This document shows positions 1 to 5,716 of a DNA stretch of 6,248 bases, one piece after another (within the stretch, counting starts at the first letter, position 1; every line of letters begins with the position of its first letter). The stretch covers positions 1 to 6,248 of the forward strand of contig JAGLWR010000072.1 in assembly GCA_023133315.1 (NCBI GenBank). The letters are read 5' to 3'. The translations under genes and the position numbers were made by a program. The notes beneath the pieces were generated by a model. It had not been told where the DNA came from and did not search any database. It saw nothing but the letters and a program-made list of their open reading frames with translations. The stretch comes from Methanomicrobia archaeon. Its GTDB lineage: Archaea; Methanobacteriota_B; Thermococci; Methanofastidiosales; B48-G16.

Positions 1-941
1 AGTCCCTCTCTGCAGTCTTCACCGGCGATCTTTTCATTGTCTTTTATAAACTTATTTCGAAGAGCGTATGTATTGAAAGCTCTCGTGATCGCTGTTTTAA
101 GCCCCGAAAGATGAGTTCCTCCTTCTTTTGTATTTATATTGTTTGCGAATGTGAAAATATTTTCAGTATAACTGAGGGTATGCTGCATCGCAACTTCCAC
201 TATGACATTATCCTTTTCTCCATATATATAGAGAGGCTCTTTACTTAACTTCTCTTTATTTCTGTTTAAATGTGTGACAAAGGAAACGATTCCTCCATCG
301 TACTTAAATGATTTCTTAACATTCCTTCTTTCATCTATAAGTTCTATTTTCAGTCCCTTATTAAGAAAAGCCAGCTCTCTCAATCTCGTTGCCATGGTAT
401 CGAAATGAAAATCAATTTCTGGAAAAATTTCGTTGTCTGGTGAAAACTTTATTACAGTACCGCCCTGATCACTTTTACCAATAGTTTTTAGTTTAGAAAT
501 AGGAATGCCTCTTTCATATCTTTGATAATAGACATTTCCGTCTCTCTTTACAGTAACTTCAAGATACTCTGAAAGAGCATTGACGACGCTTACACCTACA
601 CCGTGTAAACCTCCAGAAACTTTATAGCTCTTTTTATCAAACTTACCGCCGGCATGAAGCATTGTGAGAACTATCTCCACGGCAGGTTTTTTGTACTCGG
701 GATGAATATCAACGGGTATTCCCCTCCCATCGTCTTCTACAGTTATAGAATTATCATTATGTATAATCACTTTAATATTTTTACACATACCTGCCAAGAC
801 TTCGTCTATGCTGTTATCCACTACTTCATAAACTAAATGATGAAGACCATAACTATCTGTGGATCCGACATACATACTCGGTCTTTTTCTTACAGCCTCT
901 AGCCCTTCAAGAACCTGGATGTTTTCTGCTGAATATTCCAT
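1..941 (-). CDS. gyrB: DNA gyrase subunit B, N-terminal part (3' end beyond window)
   Basis: This is the ATPase subunit of type IIA topoisomerase, which with GyrA uses ATP to introduce negative supercoils. The visible 313 codons cover the GHKL ATP-binding domain and most of the transducer domain. Seen directly: the GHKL N-box YEVVDNS with E39 (general base) and N43 (Mg2+), VEDDGRGIP with D70, R73 and G74, the ATP lid HAGGKF with K100, SGGLHGVGVSVVNA, R133 (matching E. coli coumarin-contact Arg136) and GGTHLSG at 274-280. The sequence leaves the window at GEDCREG, where most GyrBs read GEDxREG; the transducer lysine loop, TOPRIM domain and tail are not visible. ATG at 941 is chosen because the N-terminal arm starting at Y3 aligns with E. 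coli GyrB at an offset of about three residues. An upstream in-frame GTG at 950 overlaps the SD-like sequence and is less likely. ParE/TopoIV-B is the alternative; the motif spacing and archaeal context favour GyrB. Confidence 0.96.
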   Translation of the reverse strand, partial: MEYSAENIQVLEGLEAVRKRPSMYVGSTDSYGLHHLVYEVVDNSIDEVLAGMCKNIKVIIHNDNSITVEDDGRGIPVDIHPEYKKPAVEIVLTMLHAGGKFDKKSYKVSGGLHGVGVSVVNALSEYLEVTVKRDGNVYYQRYERGIPISKLKTIGKSDQGGTVIKFSPDNEIFPEIDFHFDTMATRLRELAFLNKGLKIELIDERRNVKKSFKYDGGIVSFVTHLNRNKEKLSKEPLYIYGEKDNVIVEVAMQHTLSYTENIFTFANNINTKEGGTHLSGLKTAITRAFNTYALRNKFIKDNEKIAGEDCREG

Positions 942-945
942 AACT

Positions 946-956
946 ATCACTTCTCC
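946..956 (-). promoter_or_regulatory. gyrB Shine-Dalgarno region
   Basis: On the minus strand, GGAG lies 11 bases and GTGAT lies 4 bases before the gyrB ATG. Together they read GGAGAAGTGAT, close to the archaeal SD consensus GGAGGTGAT that pairs with the 16S 3' end. This supports ATG 941 over the in-frame GTG inside the same element. Confidence 0.6.
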
Positions 957-1004
957 GCAGTAAATATAAATTGGAATTTTCTATATTTTTTAATACATCT
1001 TATT

Positions 1005-1016
1005 GTATTTAAGCTT
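1005..1016 (-). promoter_or_regulatory. Candidate archaeal promoter of gyrB
   Basis: The 102-base gap between the TraB-like gene and gyrB contains, on the minus strand, AAGCTTAAATAC, which fits an archaeal TATA box preceded by a purine/A-rich BRE (CAAAG). Transcription would start about 25 bases downstream, near 985, leaving a leader of about 44 bases that includes the SD. A second candidate, TTTATATTTA at 970-961, would start transcription at or near the ATG and is less compatible with the SD. The gap is very AT-rich, so chance matches are likely. Confidence 0.35.
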
Positions 1017-1043
1017 TGCCTTTTAACGAATATGAAGGAAATT

Positions 1044-1691
1044 TTAAAAAGTTATTCTTTCTAAAATCCCCTTTACGTGTCCCGCTCCAACGACCACCAC
1101 GATCCTCTTCTCTTCTATCTTCTTTATTTTTTCAGCCATGAACTGATCTCTTTCTTCTATCAGAACTCTATAAAGATACGGTGAAAGCTTCCTGAGTCCC
1201 TCAATGAGGGACTCAATATTTTCTTTGTTCAGATCTAACCTTATCTTCTCTTTTTGAAAAGGAGAGAGAATAAGGGCTTTTACAAGGGTTAACTTCTCTT
1301 TAAATGGTATTCTCGTCATTTTTTCTACCGTTATCTCTGCGTCTCTGTCTATCAGATAAAGCCTGGCGTTTATATTTTTGCAGTATTGGGCAGCAGTGAT
1401 CATTTCTTTTCCCGGGAAAACTCCCATATCTTCTCCAAGTTTTCTTTCTACATACCCAAGAAACCCTGCTATTATCCCTGTCTTTATTCCTTTCGCTTTC
1501 ACAATGTCCACGAAGCTCATTCGTTGACCAGTCAAGAGTCCGTAGTACCTTTTTGGATCCAGCTCTATGCACACCGCTTCAGGCATTTCGGATATTATAG
1601 TCTCCTTTACCTCATCCACACTTTCTTTAAAAATATGAGCAGTCCCTATGAGCGTTATCTCTCTATTTTCTGTGATAATTTTTTCGATCAT
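1044..1691 (-). CDS. TraB/PrgY (Tiki superfamily) protein, soluble short form
   Basis: The 215-residue protein belongs to the TraB/PrgY pheromone-shutdown family of the Tiki/EreA/ChaN clan, whose better-studied members are metal-dependent hydrolases; the archaeal role is unknown. Seen directly: the two GxxH motifs, GTAH at 16-19 and GAGH at 202-205, plus CIELDPKRY with E43, GKEM with E96, LIDRD at 114-117 and EERDQFMA at 179-186. The chain stops ten residues after the second GxxH. Many archaeal and bacterial homologues continue for another 150 or so residues with C-terminal membrane helices; none are encoded here, and the next 100 bases are non-coding AT-rich DNA, so this is a soluble form rather than an obvious frameshift. 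ATG 1691 lies 2 bases after the acyl-CoA synthetase stop codon with no SD nearby, implying translational coupling. Family assignment is strong; substrate and function are not inferable. Confidence 0.85.
   Translation of the reverse strand: MIEKIITENREITLIGTAHIFKESVDEVKETIISEMPEAVCIELDPKRYYGLLTGQRMSFVDIVKAKGIKTGIIAGFLGYVERKLGEDMGVFPGKEMITAAQYCKNINARLYLIDRDAEITVEKMTRIPFKEKLTLVKALILSPFQKEKIRLDLNKENIESLIEGLRKLSPYLYRVLIEERDQFMAEKIKKIEEKRIVVVVGAGHVKGILERITF
1193..1215. repeat. 23-base perfect palindrome inside the TraB-like gene
   Basis: The sequence reads TGAGTCCCTCA, a single A, then TGAGGGACTCA, giving two 11-base perfect inverted arms. As RNA it would fold as about a 9-bp stem with a 5-base loop. 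It lies fully within the coding region (residues near 159-167, IESLIEGLR), so codon constraint could explain part of it, but no other palindrome of this length was noticed in the window. Confidence 0.85.
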
Positions 1692-1693
1692 TG

Positions 1694-3316
1694 TTATGAG
1701 AGTTTTACTCCCTTTTTCTCATACTCCATTTTCTTTAAATCTTTTCTCTTTATCTTTCCGCTTATCGTCTTTGGCAGATCGTTAACAAACTCTATCTCTC
1801 TTGGATATTTGTAAGGTGCCGTTACGCCCTTAACGAAGTTTTGGAGCTCCTTCACAAGGGTTTCTGACGGTTTGTATCCTTCTTTTAAAATCACGAATGC
1901 TTTTACAATCTCACCTCGTACAGAATGCGGAGATCCAATGACAGCCGCTTCTATCACGGAGGGATGTTTTACGAGAGCGTCCTCCACTTCAAAAGGCCCT
2001 ATCCTGTATCCTGCAGAGAGTATGACATCATCGGATCTTCCTTCAAACCACAGATACCCATCTTCATCTATCCGTACAAGATCTTTCGTGTGGTACTGCC
2101 CGTTTTCGTCAATTATCTCTTTTGTTTTCTCTGGTTTGTTGTAATACTCTTTGAATATTGCTGGTATCCCTGCTTTTACAGTTATCTCACCAATTTCTCC
2201 TGATTTTGCTTCTTTTCCTTCGGGATTAAGAATTTTAATACCCAGCCCGGGCATTATTTTTCCCATTGATCCCGGTCTCACCTCGGGGATATCGACATAA
2301 TTGCAGGCAAGACAGCACGTCTCTGTCTGACCGTATCCATCTCTTATCGTTATCCCAAACGCTTTCTGGAAGGTTTCTACTACCTCTCTATTGAGCGGTT
2401 CACCGGCAGAAAGGAGACTTCGTAAATGTGATAAATCATACTTCTTTAGGTTCGGCACATGGACCATCAATCGCAACTCTGTCGGTGTGACACAGCATAT
2501 TGACACAGCATATTTTTCCAAGAGTTCAAAGTATTTCTCTGCATTAAATCGCCCCTGATATAACAGATCTGATGCACCTACGTTTATCGTGACACCGAGA
2601 TGTGTCCAGAACCATTTAGCCCAGCCTGGAGATGTCGTTGCCCAGATCAAATCGTTGTCTGTGGCTCCGTACCAGAGGGGTATATTTATCTTTCTAAAAG
2701 CGTACATCCATGAGTTCCTGTGGACGACACCCTTTGGCAGTCCTGTCGTTCCGGATGTATACGAGATATAGAAAATATCATCTATCTTCTTTTTTTCAGC
2801 GTTGAAATATCGCGATTCTGCATTCATCAACGAATCGTAGTTTGTCCATCCCTTTTTATCGCCATCTAAAAGGATAAAATGTTCTATTGTTTTACATTCG
2901 TCTCTTACTTCATCAACTATCTTTATTCCCGACATATCTGTGACTACAGCTTTAATTTCACAATCGTTTGCCCGGTATTTAATATTTGAGGCCCTCAGCA
3001 TCTCAATAGCTGGAACAATTACACCTCCAAACTTTATTATCCCCAGTTGTGTTATATATGTCTCAGGGATTCGTGGAAGCATTACCATTACTCTATCTCC
3101 TTTTTTAAGATCAAGGTTTTTGAGAACATTTGCAAATTTATTTGTCAAGAACTTCAATTCCCAATAACTGACCTGTCTTTCGTCTCCCTTTTCATTTTCC
3201 CAGTAGATCGCTGTCTTTGTCTTATCTTCGGCATGTTCGTCGACAACACTGGCTATATCAAAATATTGGGGCCAGTCCCATGTGAATCCTTTCATTTCTT
3301 TTTCGTAATCGACCAT
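1694..3316 (-). CDS. AMP-forming acyl-CoA synthetase (ACSM/medium-chain-like)
   Basis: This 540-residue cytosolic enzyme of the ANL adenylating superfamily should activate a carboxylic acid with ATP to an acyl-adenylate and then to acyl-CoA. Seen in order: the A3 P-loop YTSGTTGLPKG at 186-196, GWAKWFW at 231-237 in the acyl/CoA-pocket region, SAGEPLN at 303-309, A5 YGQTE at 328-332, A7 with D412 (ribose contact), hinge-region R427, A8 SAGYRIGPFEVE at 434-445, and the A10 lysine K521 in SGKIKR. Length and motif set match archaeal medium-chain or branched-chain acyl-CoA synthetases (the ACSM/Macs1 group) better than the roughly 650-residue Acs. An acetate, benzoate-like or other short-acid substrate cannot be excluded. 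One oddity is K411 where most members have Gly in the TGD triplet. ATG 3316 is supported by a GGTGAT SD three bases upstream. It lies 2 bases ahead of the TraB-like gene. Confidence 0.93.
   Translation of the reverse strand: MVDYEKEMKGFTWDWPQYFDIASVVDEHAEDKTKTAIYWENEKGDERQVSYWELKFLTNKFANVLKNLDLKKGDRVMVMLPRIPETYITQLGIIKFGGVIVPAIEMLRASNIKYRANDCEIKAVVTDMSGIKIVDEVRDECKTIEHFILLDGDKKGWTNYDSLMNAESRYFNAEKKKIDDIFYISYTSGTTGLPKGVVHRNSWMYAFRKINIPLWYGATDNDLIWATTSPGWAKWFWTHLGVTINVGASDLLYQGRFNAEKYFELLEKYAVSICCVTPTELRLMVHVPNLKKYDLSHLRSLLSAGEPLNREVVETFQKAFGITIRDGYGQTETCCLACNYVDIPEVRPGSMGKIMPGLGIKILNPEGKEAKSGEIGEITVKAGIPAIFKEYYNKPEKTKEIIDENGQYHTKDLVRIDEDGYLWFEGRSDDVILSAGYRIGPFEVEDALVKHPSVIEAAVIGSPHSVRGEIVKAFVILKEGYKPSETLVKELQNFVKGVTAPYKYPREIEFVNDLPKTISGKIKRKDLKKMEYEKKGVKLS
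2488..2513. repeat. Perfect 13-base tandem duplication within the acyl-CoA synthetase gene
   Basis: TGACACAGCATAT occurs twice back to back with no mismatch. Because 13 is not a multiple of three, the two copies are read in different frames (within YAVSICCVTPTE, near residues 269-280), and the encoded protein still fits the family here. Slippage gaining or losing a unit would frameshift the gene. Confidence 0.9.
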
Positions 3317-3319
3317 CAG

Positions 3320-3325
3320 ATCACC
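3320..3325 (-). promoter_or_regulatory. Shine-Dalgarno of acyl-CoA synthetase gene
   Basis: GGTGAT on the minus strand is exactly complementary to the conserved archaeal 16S rRNA 3' end (AUCACC) and sits 3 bases before ATG 3316. It fixes the start codon. Confidence 0.65.
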
Positions 3326-3345
3326 AATAAAGAATCTTCATAGAG

Positions 3346-3354
3346 TTATAAAAA
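3346..3354 (-). promoter_or_regulatory. Candidate TATA box / T-tract between phosphodiesterase and acyl-CoA synthetase
   Basis: On the minus strand TTTTTATAA lies about 25 bases upstream of the SD, so the predicted start would fall at roughly 3324-3326, at the edge of the SD. The same T5 tract lies 13 bases after the phosphodiesterase stop and could act as a weak archaeal U-tract terminator. Either reading is tentative; the two upstream genes may simply run through. Confidence 0.4.
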
Positions 3355-3367
3355 GGTGTCTGTATGT

Positions 3368-4444
3368 TCAATGTTTTCTAACAAAGAGTATAATCAACCC
3401 CCCAATGAGAACCCCCAACATTAGATATAAAGTAACTGGTATTTTGTCTTCTGTGATATCAGGTACTTCACCGTCAAAATCGTACGTATCATCTATGCCG
3501 AATATATTCAATATTAAAGGAGTGATATCAACAGTTCTGCACTGTATTTTTCCTTTACCAAGATTCATAGTTATGAAAACTTTATTCTCTTTGAAAGACC
3601 CGTGCATTCCTCTATACTCTGTTAAAAGAGGACTTGGTAAAAAAGCGTAGTCTTCCTTTGCTGTCAGTATTATGTCGGGTGCATTTTCATGATCTATGTG
3701 ATACTTCGGGAAATCCTTTTTTTCTATTATCTGATCTATCCCCTCCAGATGAAAATCTATATCTTCTTCTAAATAAATGAAACAGACCCTCCCCTGCGAG
3801 AGAGCGATAGTTTCGTAATCCTGAAGGTATTTCGTGATCTCTATGGCCTTGTTTATCTCAGCCATACCGTGGTCCGCCGTTACTATTGTAACAGCATCAA
3901 ATTCATATTTTTCAAAGAGATTCTTTAATTCTTTTTCTGCATCTTTCACCTCTTTAGAGTGAGGTCCGTATTTATGTCCCAACGAATCTAAAATAGGGAT
4001 ATTTACAAAGATGAAATCTTTTGTTTGAAGTTCTTCCCGGATTGTTTTAAAAACATCTTCGGGGTCGTCAACAATGATGCATTCACAGTAATTCCCAAAG
4101 AATTCACATATATTTTTTCTCGCTATTACCACACTTTCTTTCCCATAGTTTTTTAGAATTTCAAAAATTGTCACCGATTCTATCTCTCTGTACTTCTTTT
4201 TTCCATTTTTCCAGTACTCATTTCCCAGTATCCCGTGTTTATCTGGATACACCCCCGTTACCAAAGATGCATGATTTGGTCTTGTGAGTGTGGGGAAAAC
4301 AGTCTCGCATTCCCCTATTACACCCAAGTTTAAGTCGATATATCCACCGTCCAGTATAATAAGAACTACTTTTGTGTCTGTTTCTGTGCGTATCGAGTTC
4401 GCACTCACGATGAGTATCAGCAAAAATACAGTTATTTTCTTCAT
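3368..4444 (-). CDS. Exported, membrane-anchored type I phosphodiesterase / nucleotide pyrophosphatase-like protein
   Basis: The 358-residue protein belongs to the alkaline phosphatase superfamily, type I phosphodiesterase/NPP branch, which cleaves phosphodiester or phosphomonoester bonds using two zinc ions and a threonine nucleophile. Seen directly: metal ligand D32 in LDGG, FPTLTRPNHASLVTG with putative nucleophile T54 and N57, YPDKHG, DSLGHKYGP with D153 and H157, TADHG with D191 and H192, and RGMHGSF with H281. All expected metal ligands are present. The N-terminus MKKITVFLLILIVSANS is a signal peptide. Residues about 336-355 form a transmembrane helix followed by RKH, predicting an external catalytic domain with the C-terminus inside. 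It is somewhat shorter than many family members. Its ATG overlaps the radical SAM stop (ATGA), with no independent SD seen. The substrate (nucleotide, lipid head group, glycan phosphate) cannot be read from sequence. Confidence 0.9.
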   Translation of the reverse strand: MKKITVFLLILIVSANSIRTETDTKVVLIILDGGYIDLNLGVIGECETVFPTLTRPNHASLVTGVYPDKHGILGNEYWKNGKKKYREIESVTIFEILKNYGKESVVIARKNICEFFGNYCECIIVDDPEDVFKTIREELQTKDFIFVNIPILDSLGHKYGPHSKEVKDAEKELKNLFEKYEFDAVTIVTADHGMAEINKAIEITKYLQDYETIALSQGRVCFIYLEEDIDFHLEGIDQIIEKKDFPKYHIDHENAPDIILTAKEDYAFLPSPLLTEYRGMHGSFKENKVFITMNLGKGKIQCRTVDITPLILNIFGIDDTYDFDGEVPDITEDKIPVTLYLMLGVLIGGLIILFVRKH

Positions 4445-5391
4445 ATGGCATCTATATACTGGATTACTTTTTCTTTTGTGTCTGTTTCATATTTTTCCAT
4501 ATCTTTTTCAAGTTTTTCCGTATCTATTGTGAAGCGAGCATCAAAAAATCTGTTCTGTATTTTAGCGGTATACTCTATCTCTTCCTTAAAGTCTGCATAA
4601 TTTCTTAAAAGAGATTTCATCGGAAACTTTGTGATTCCGTCGCTTCCAGATAAGAGAAGAAGTCCTATCATCGGTATCTTATCGATCCATATTCCCGTTA
4701 TGATCTCTAACTCCGGAAATGCGATCCTCGTCCTCGCTACTATTTCAGTGTAATAGAGAGACGAGGGCGATGGAAATTTTTCATAGAAAGTGCCCTTCTG
4801 GGGATTCAACGCGTAGAATGTGATTCTATCTATTTTGTATTTCTGTATTATCGAAAAAAGATTTTCAAGCTTTTCTTTTTTCTCTCCCAGCCCCAGTATT
4901 ATCGTAATTGCCGTTTTCAGTCCGAGATCCTTTGCGTCTTCAAGCATTTCAAGAACTTTAGAAAAAGGTTTGCTCGGACAAATAACACCATGAAGATCAA
5001 AATCAAATGTTTCCAGGGAACCTGTTATACCTTCTATTTCGTCCCCAAAGAACTCCAAATCCTTCTTATTCATTATCCCCGTATTCAGCCACACCTTCTG
5101 ATATGTTTGTGCCATCTCCTCAGCTATTTCTTTTATTTTTTGTAAGGAATAAACGCCGTACCCTCCGGAGAGAAACTCTATATTCCAGTTCAGGTTTTTG
5201 CAGATCAGCACCTCGGCACGGAGAGATTCCAGAGTTCTTTTCGCTTTTTTCGAGGCGTTTAGTGTAGACATATAGCAGAACTTGCAGTCTCTTTTTTCAC
5301 AGTACCATGAAAGGAAAACGGCTCGCTCAATACTGATCGTTTTATGGTATTTTCTTGTGATTCTGTCGGCCTTTTCAATGAGATCGAGCAT
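4441..5391 (-). CDS. Radical SAM protein, biotin-synthase-related (BioB/HydE/HmdB-like), CX4CX2C motif
   Basis: This cytosolic 316-residue protein should bind a [4Fe-4S] cluster and use S-adenosylmethionine for radical chemistry. Seen directly: C31, C36 and C39 in WYCEKRDCKFCYMS, the SGGYG turn at 75-79 (SAM amino-group contact region), GSLETFD at 124-130, ITIILGLGE at 162-170 and ALNPQKGTFYEKFPS at 194-208. This order resembles the BioB/HydE/PylB/HmdB group and archaeal biotin-synthase-related proteins. The cluster motif is CX4CX2C, not the standard CX3CX2C. A biotin synthase would normally have the standard motif and companion bio genes; none are seen. The frame stays open to 5697, but that extension is antisense to vapB and hydrophobic by chance, so ATG 5391 is chosen: it begins a typical helical N-terminus and sits at a sensible distance from a TATA box. 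There is no SD, so the mRNA may be leaderless. The reaction is unknown. Confidence 0.85.
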   Translation of the reverse strand: MLDLIEKADRITRKYHKTISIERAVFLSWYCEKRDCKFCYMSTLNASKKAKRTLESLRAEVLICKNLNWNIEFLSGGYGVYSLQKIKEIAEEMAQTYQKVWLNTGIMNKKDLEFFGDEIEGITGSLETFDFDLHGVICPSKPFSKVLEMLEDAKDLGLKTAITIILGLGEKKEKLENLFSIIQKYKIDRITFYALNPQKGTFYEKFPSPSSLYYTEIVARTRIAFPELEIITGIWIDKIPMIGLLLLSGSDGITKFPMKSLLRNYADFKEEIEYTAKIQNRFFDARFTIDTEKLEKDMEKYETDTKEKVIQYIDAI

Positions 5392-5410
5392 GTTTCTTTT
5401 TGTTTGGTCG

Positions 5411-5419
5411 GTATAAAAG
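5411..5419 (-). promoter_or_regulatory. Candidate TATA box for the radical SAM / phosphodiesterase unit
   Basis: On the minus strand CTTTTATAC is centred about 24 bases before ATG 5391, which would place the transcript start at or within a few bases of the start codon. The absence of an SD agrees with a leaderless or nearly leaderless message. CTTATATAG at 5446-5438 on the same strand is a closer consensus match and would give a leader of about 25 bases. It shares bases with the vapBC box. Confidence 0.5.
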
Positions 5420-5437
5420 TTTATTGAAAACCAAAAA

Positions 5438-5446
5438 CTATATAAG
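5438..5446 (+). promoter_or_regulatory. TATA box of the vapBC operon
   Basis: CTATATAAG is preceded by CCAAAAA, a good archaeal BRE/TATA arrangement. The box centre lies about 26 bases before ATG 5468, so transcription should begin at or just before the start codon, giving a leaderless antitoxin message. No SD precedes this ATG. Confidence 0.65.
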
Positions 5447-5461
5447 TAAGAAATTCTTACT
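5445..5461. promoter_or_regulatory. 17-base palindrome next to the vapBC TATA box, probable operator
   Basis: AGTAAGAA, a central A, then TTCTTACT form perfect 8-base inverted arms. The element begins at the last bases of the TATA box and ends 6 bases before the antitoxin ATG, so a bound dimer would block TBP/TFB or polymerase. Antitoxins with an AbrB fold commonly autorepress from such sites; binding here is inferred from position and symmetry. Confidence 0.6.
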
Positions 5462-5467
5462 ATTAAC

Positions 5468-5716
5468 ATGGTGATTGTCAAGATAAGTACAAAGGGCCAG
5501 ATAGTTCTCCCCAAAAAAATAAGAGAGGATCTGGATATAAAAGATGATACATACTTGGTGATAGAAAGAATAGGGGATAATATTTTGATAAAAAAAGCAG
5601 AATCAAGATTTGATGAAATCACAAAGATGTTTTCAGAAGCAGCAAAAAAGAAAGGAATAACAAAAGAGGAACTCTTACAATATCTTAAGGAGAACAAGAA
5701 TGAGGATCTTCATTGA
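5468..5716 (+). CDS. vapB: VapB-type antitoxin, SpoVT/AbrB (MazE-like) fold
   Basis: This 82-residue protein is the likely antitoxin for the adjacent PIN ribonuclease and probable DNA-binding autorepressor. Residues 1-43 form the swapped-hairpin AbrB domain: VKISTKGQIVLPKKIREDL at 4-22 carries the family hallmark KGQIVLPK, followed by the beta-rich stretch YLVIERIGDNILIKK. Residues 44-82 are charged and helical (SEAAKKKGITKEELLQYL), the segment that in this family wraps and inhibits the toxin. Length is typical. ATG 5468 begins directly at the AbrB domain; there is no SD, and the TATA spacing indicates a leaderless transcript. The 3' end overlaps vapC by 17 bases. It belongs to the only plus-strand operon in the window. 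Confidence 0.88.
   Translation: MVIVKISTKGQIVLPKKIREDLDIKDDTYLVIERIGDNILIKKAESRFDEITKMFSEAAKKKGITKEELLQYLKENKNEDLH
5687..5692 (+). promoter_or_regulatory. Shine-Dalgarno of vapC inside vapB
   Basis: AAGGAG ends 7 bases before ATG 5700, near-ideal spacing. It fixes the toxin start within the antitoxin reading frame and contrasts with the absence of an SD at the antitoxin start. Confidence 0.7.

Noticed and set aside
992..1009. Inverted repeat AATACA / TGTATT with a 6-base spacer upstream of gyrB
   Set aside because: Six-base arms in DNA this AT-rich are expected by chance, and they do not centre on the better TATA candidate.
1386..1814. 142-codon open frame on the plus strand
   Set aside because: It is antisense to the TraB-like gene and the end of the acyl-CoA synthetase gene, with no SD, no promoter and a Phe/Ser/Tyr-rich composition typical of antisense shadows.
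3047..3343. 98-codon open frame on the plus strand
   Set aside because: It is antisense to the N-terminal part of the acyl-CoA synthetase; no recognisable domain and a composition typical of a shadow frame.
5403..5435. TTTGGT / ACCAAA inverted repeat flanking the radical SAM TATA box
   Set aside because: Arms are only 6 bases with a 21-base gap and overlap the BRE of the plus-strand promoter; not distinguishable from chance.
5392..5697. N-terminal 102-residue extension of the radical SAM reading frame with hydrophobic segments
   Set aside because: It is antisense to the well-supported vapB gene and crosses both promoter boxes; the hydrophobic run is the complement of lysine/glutamate-rich antitoxin codons. 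ATG 5391 is the sensible start.
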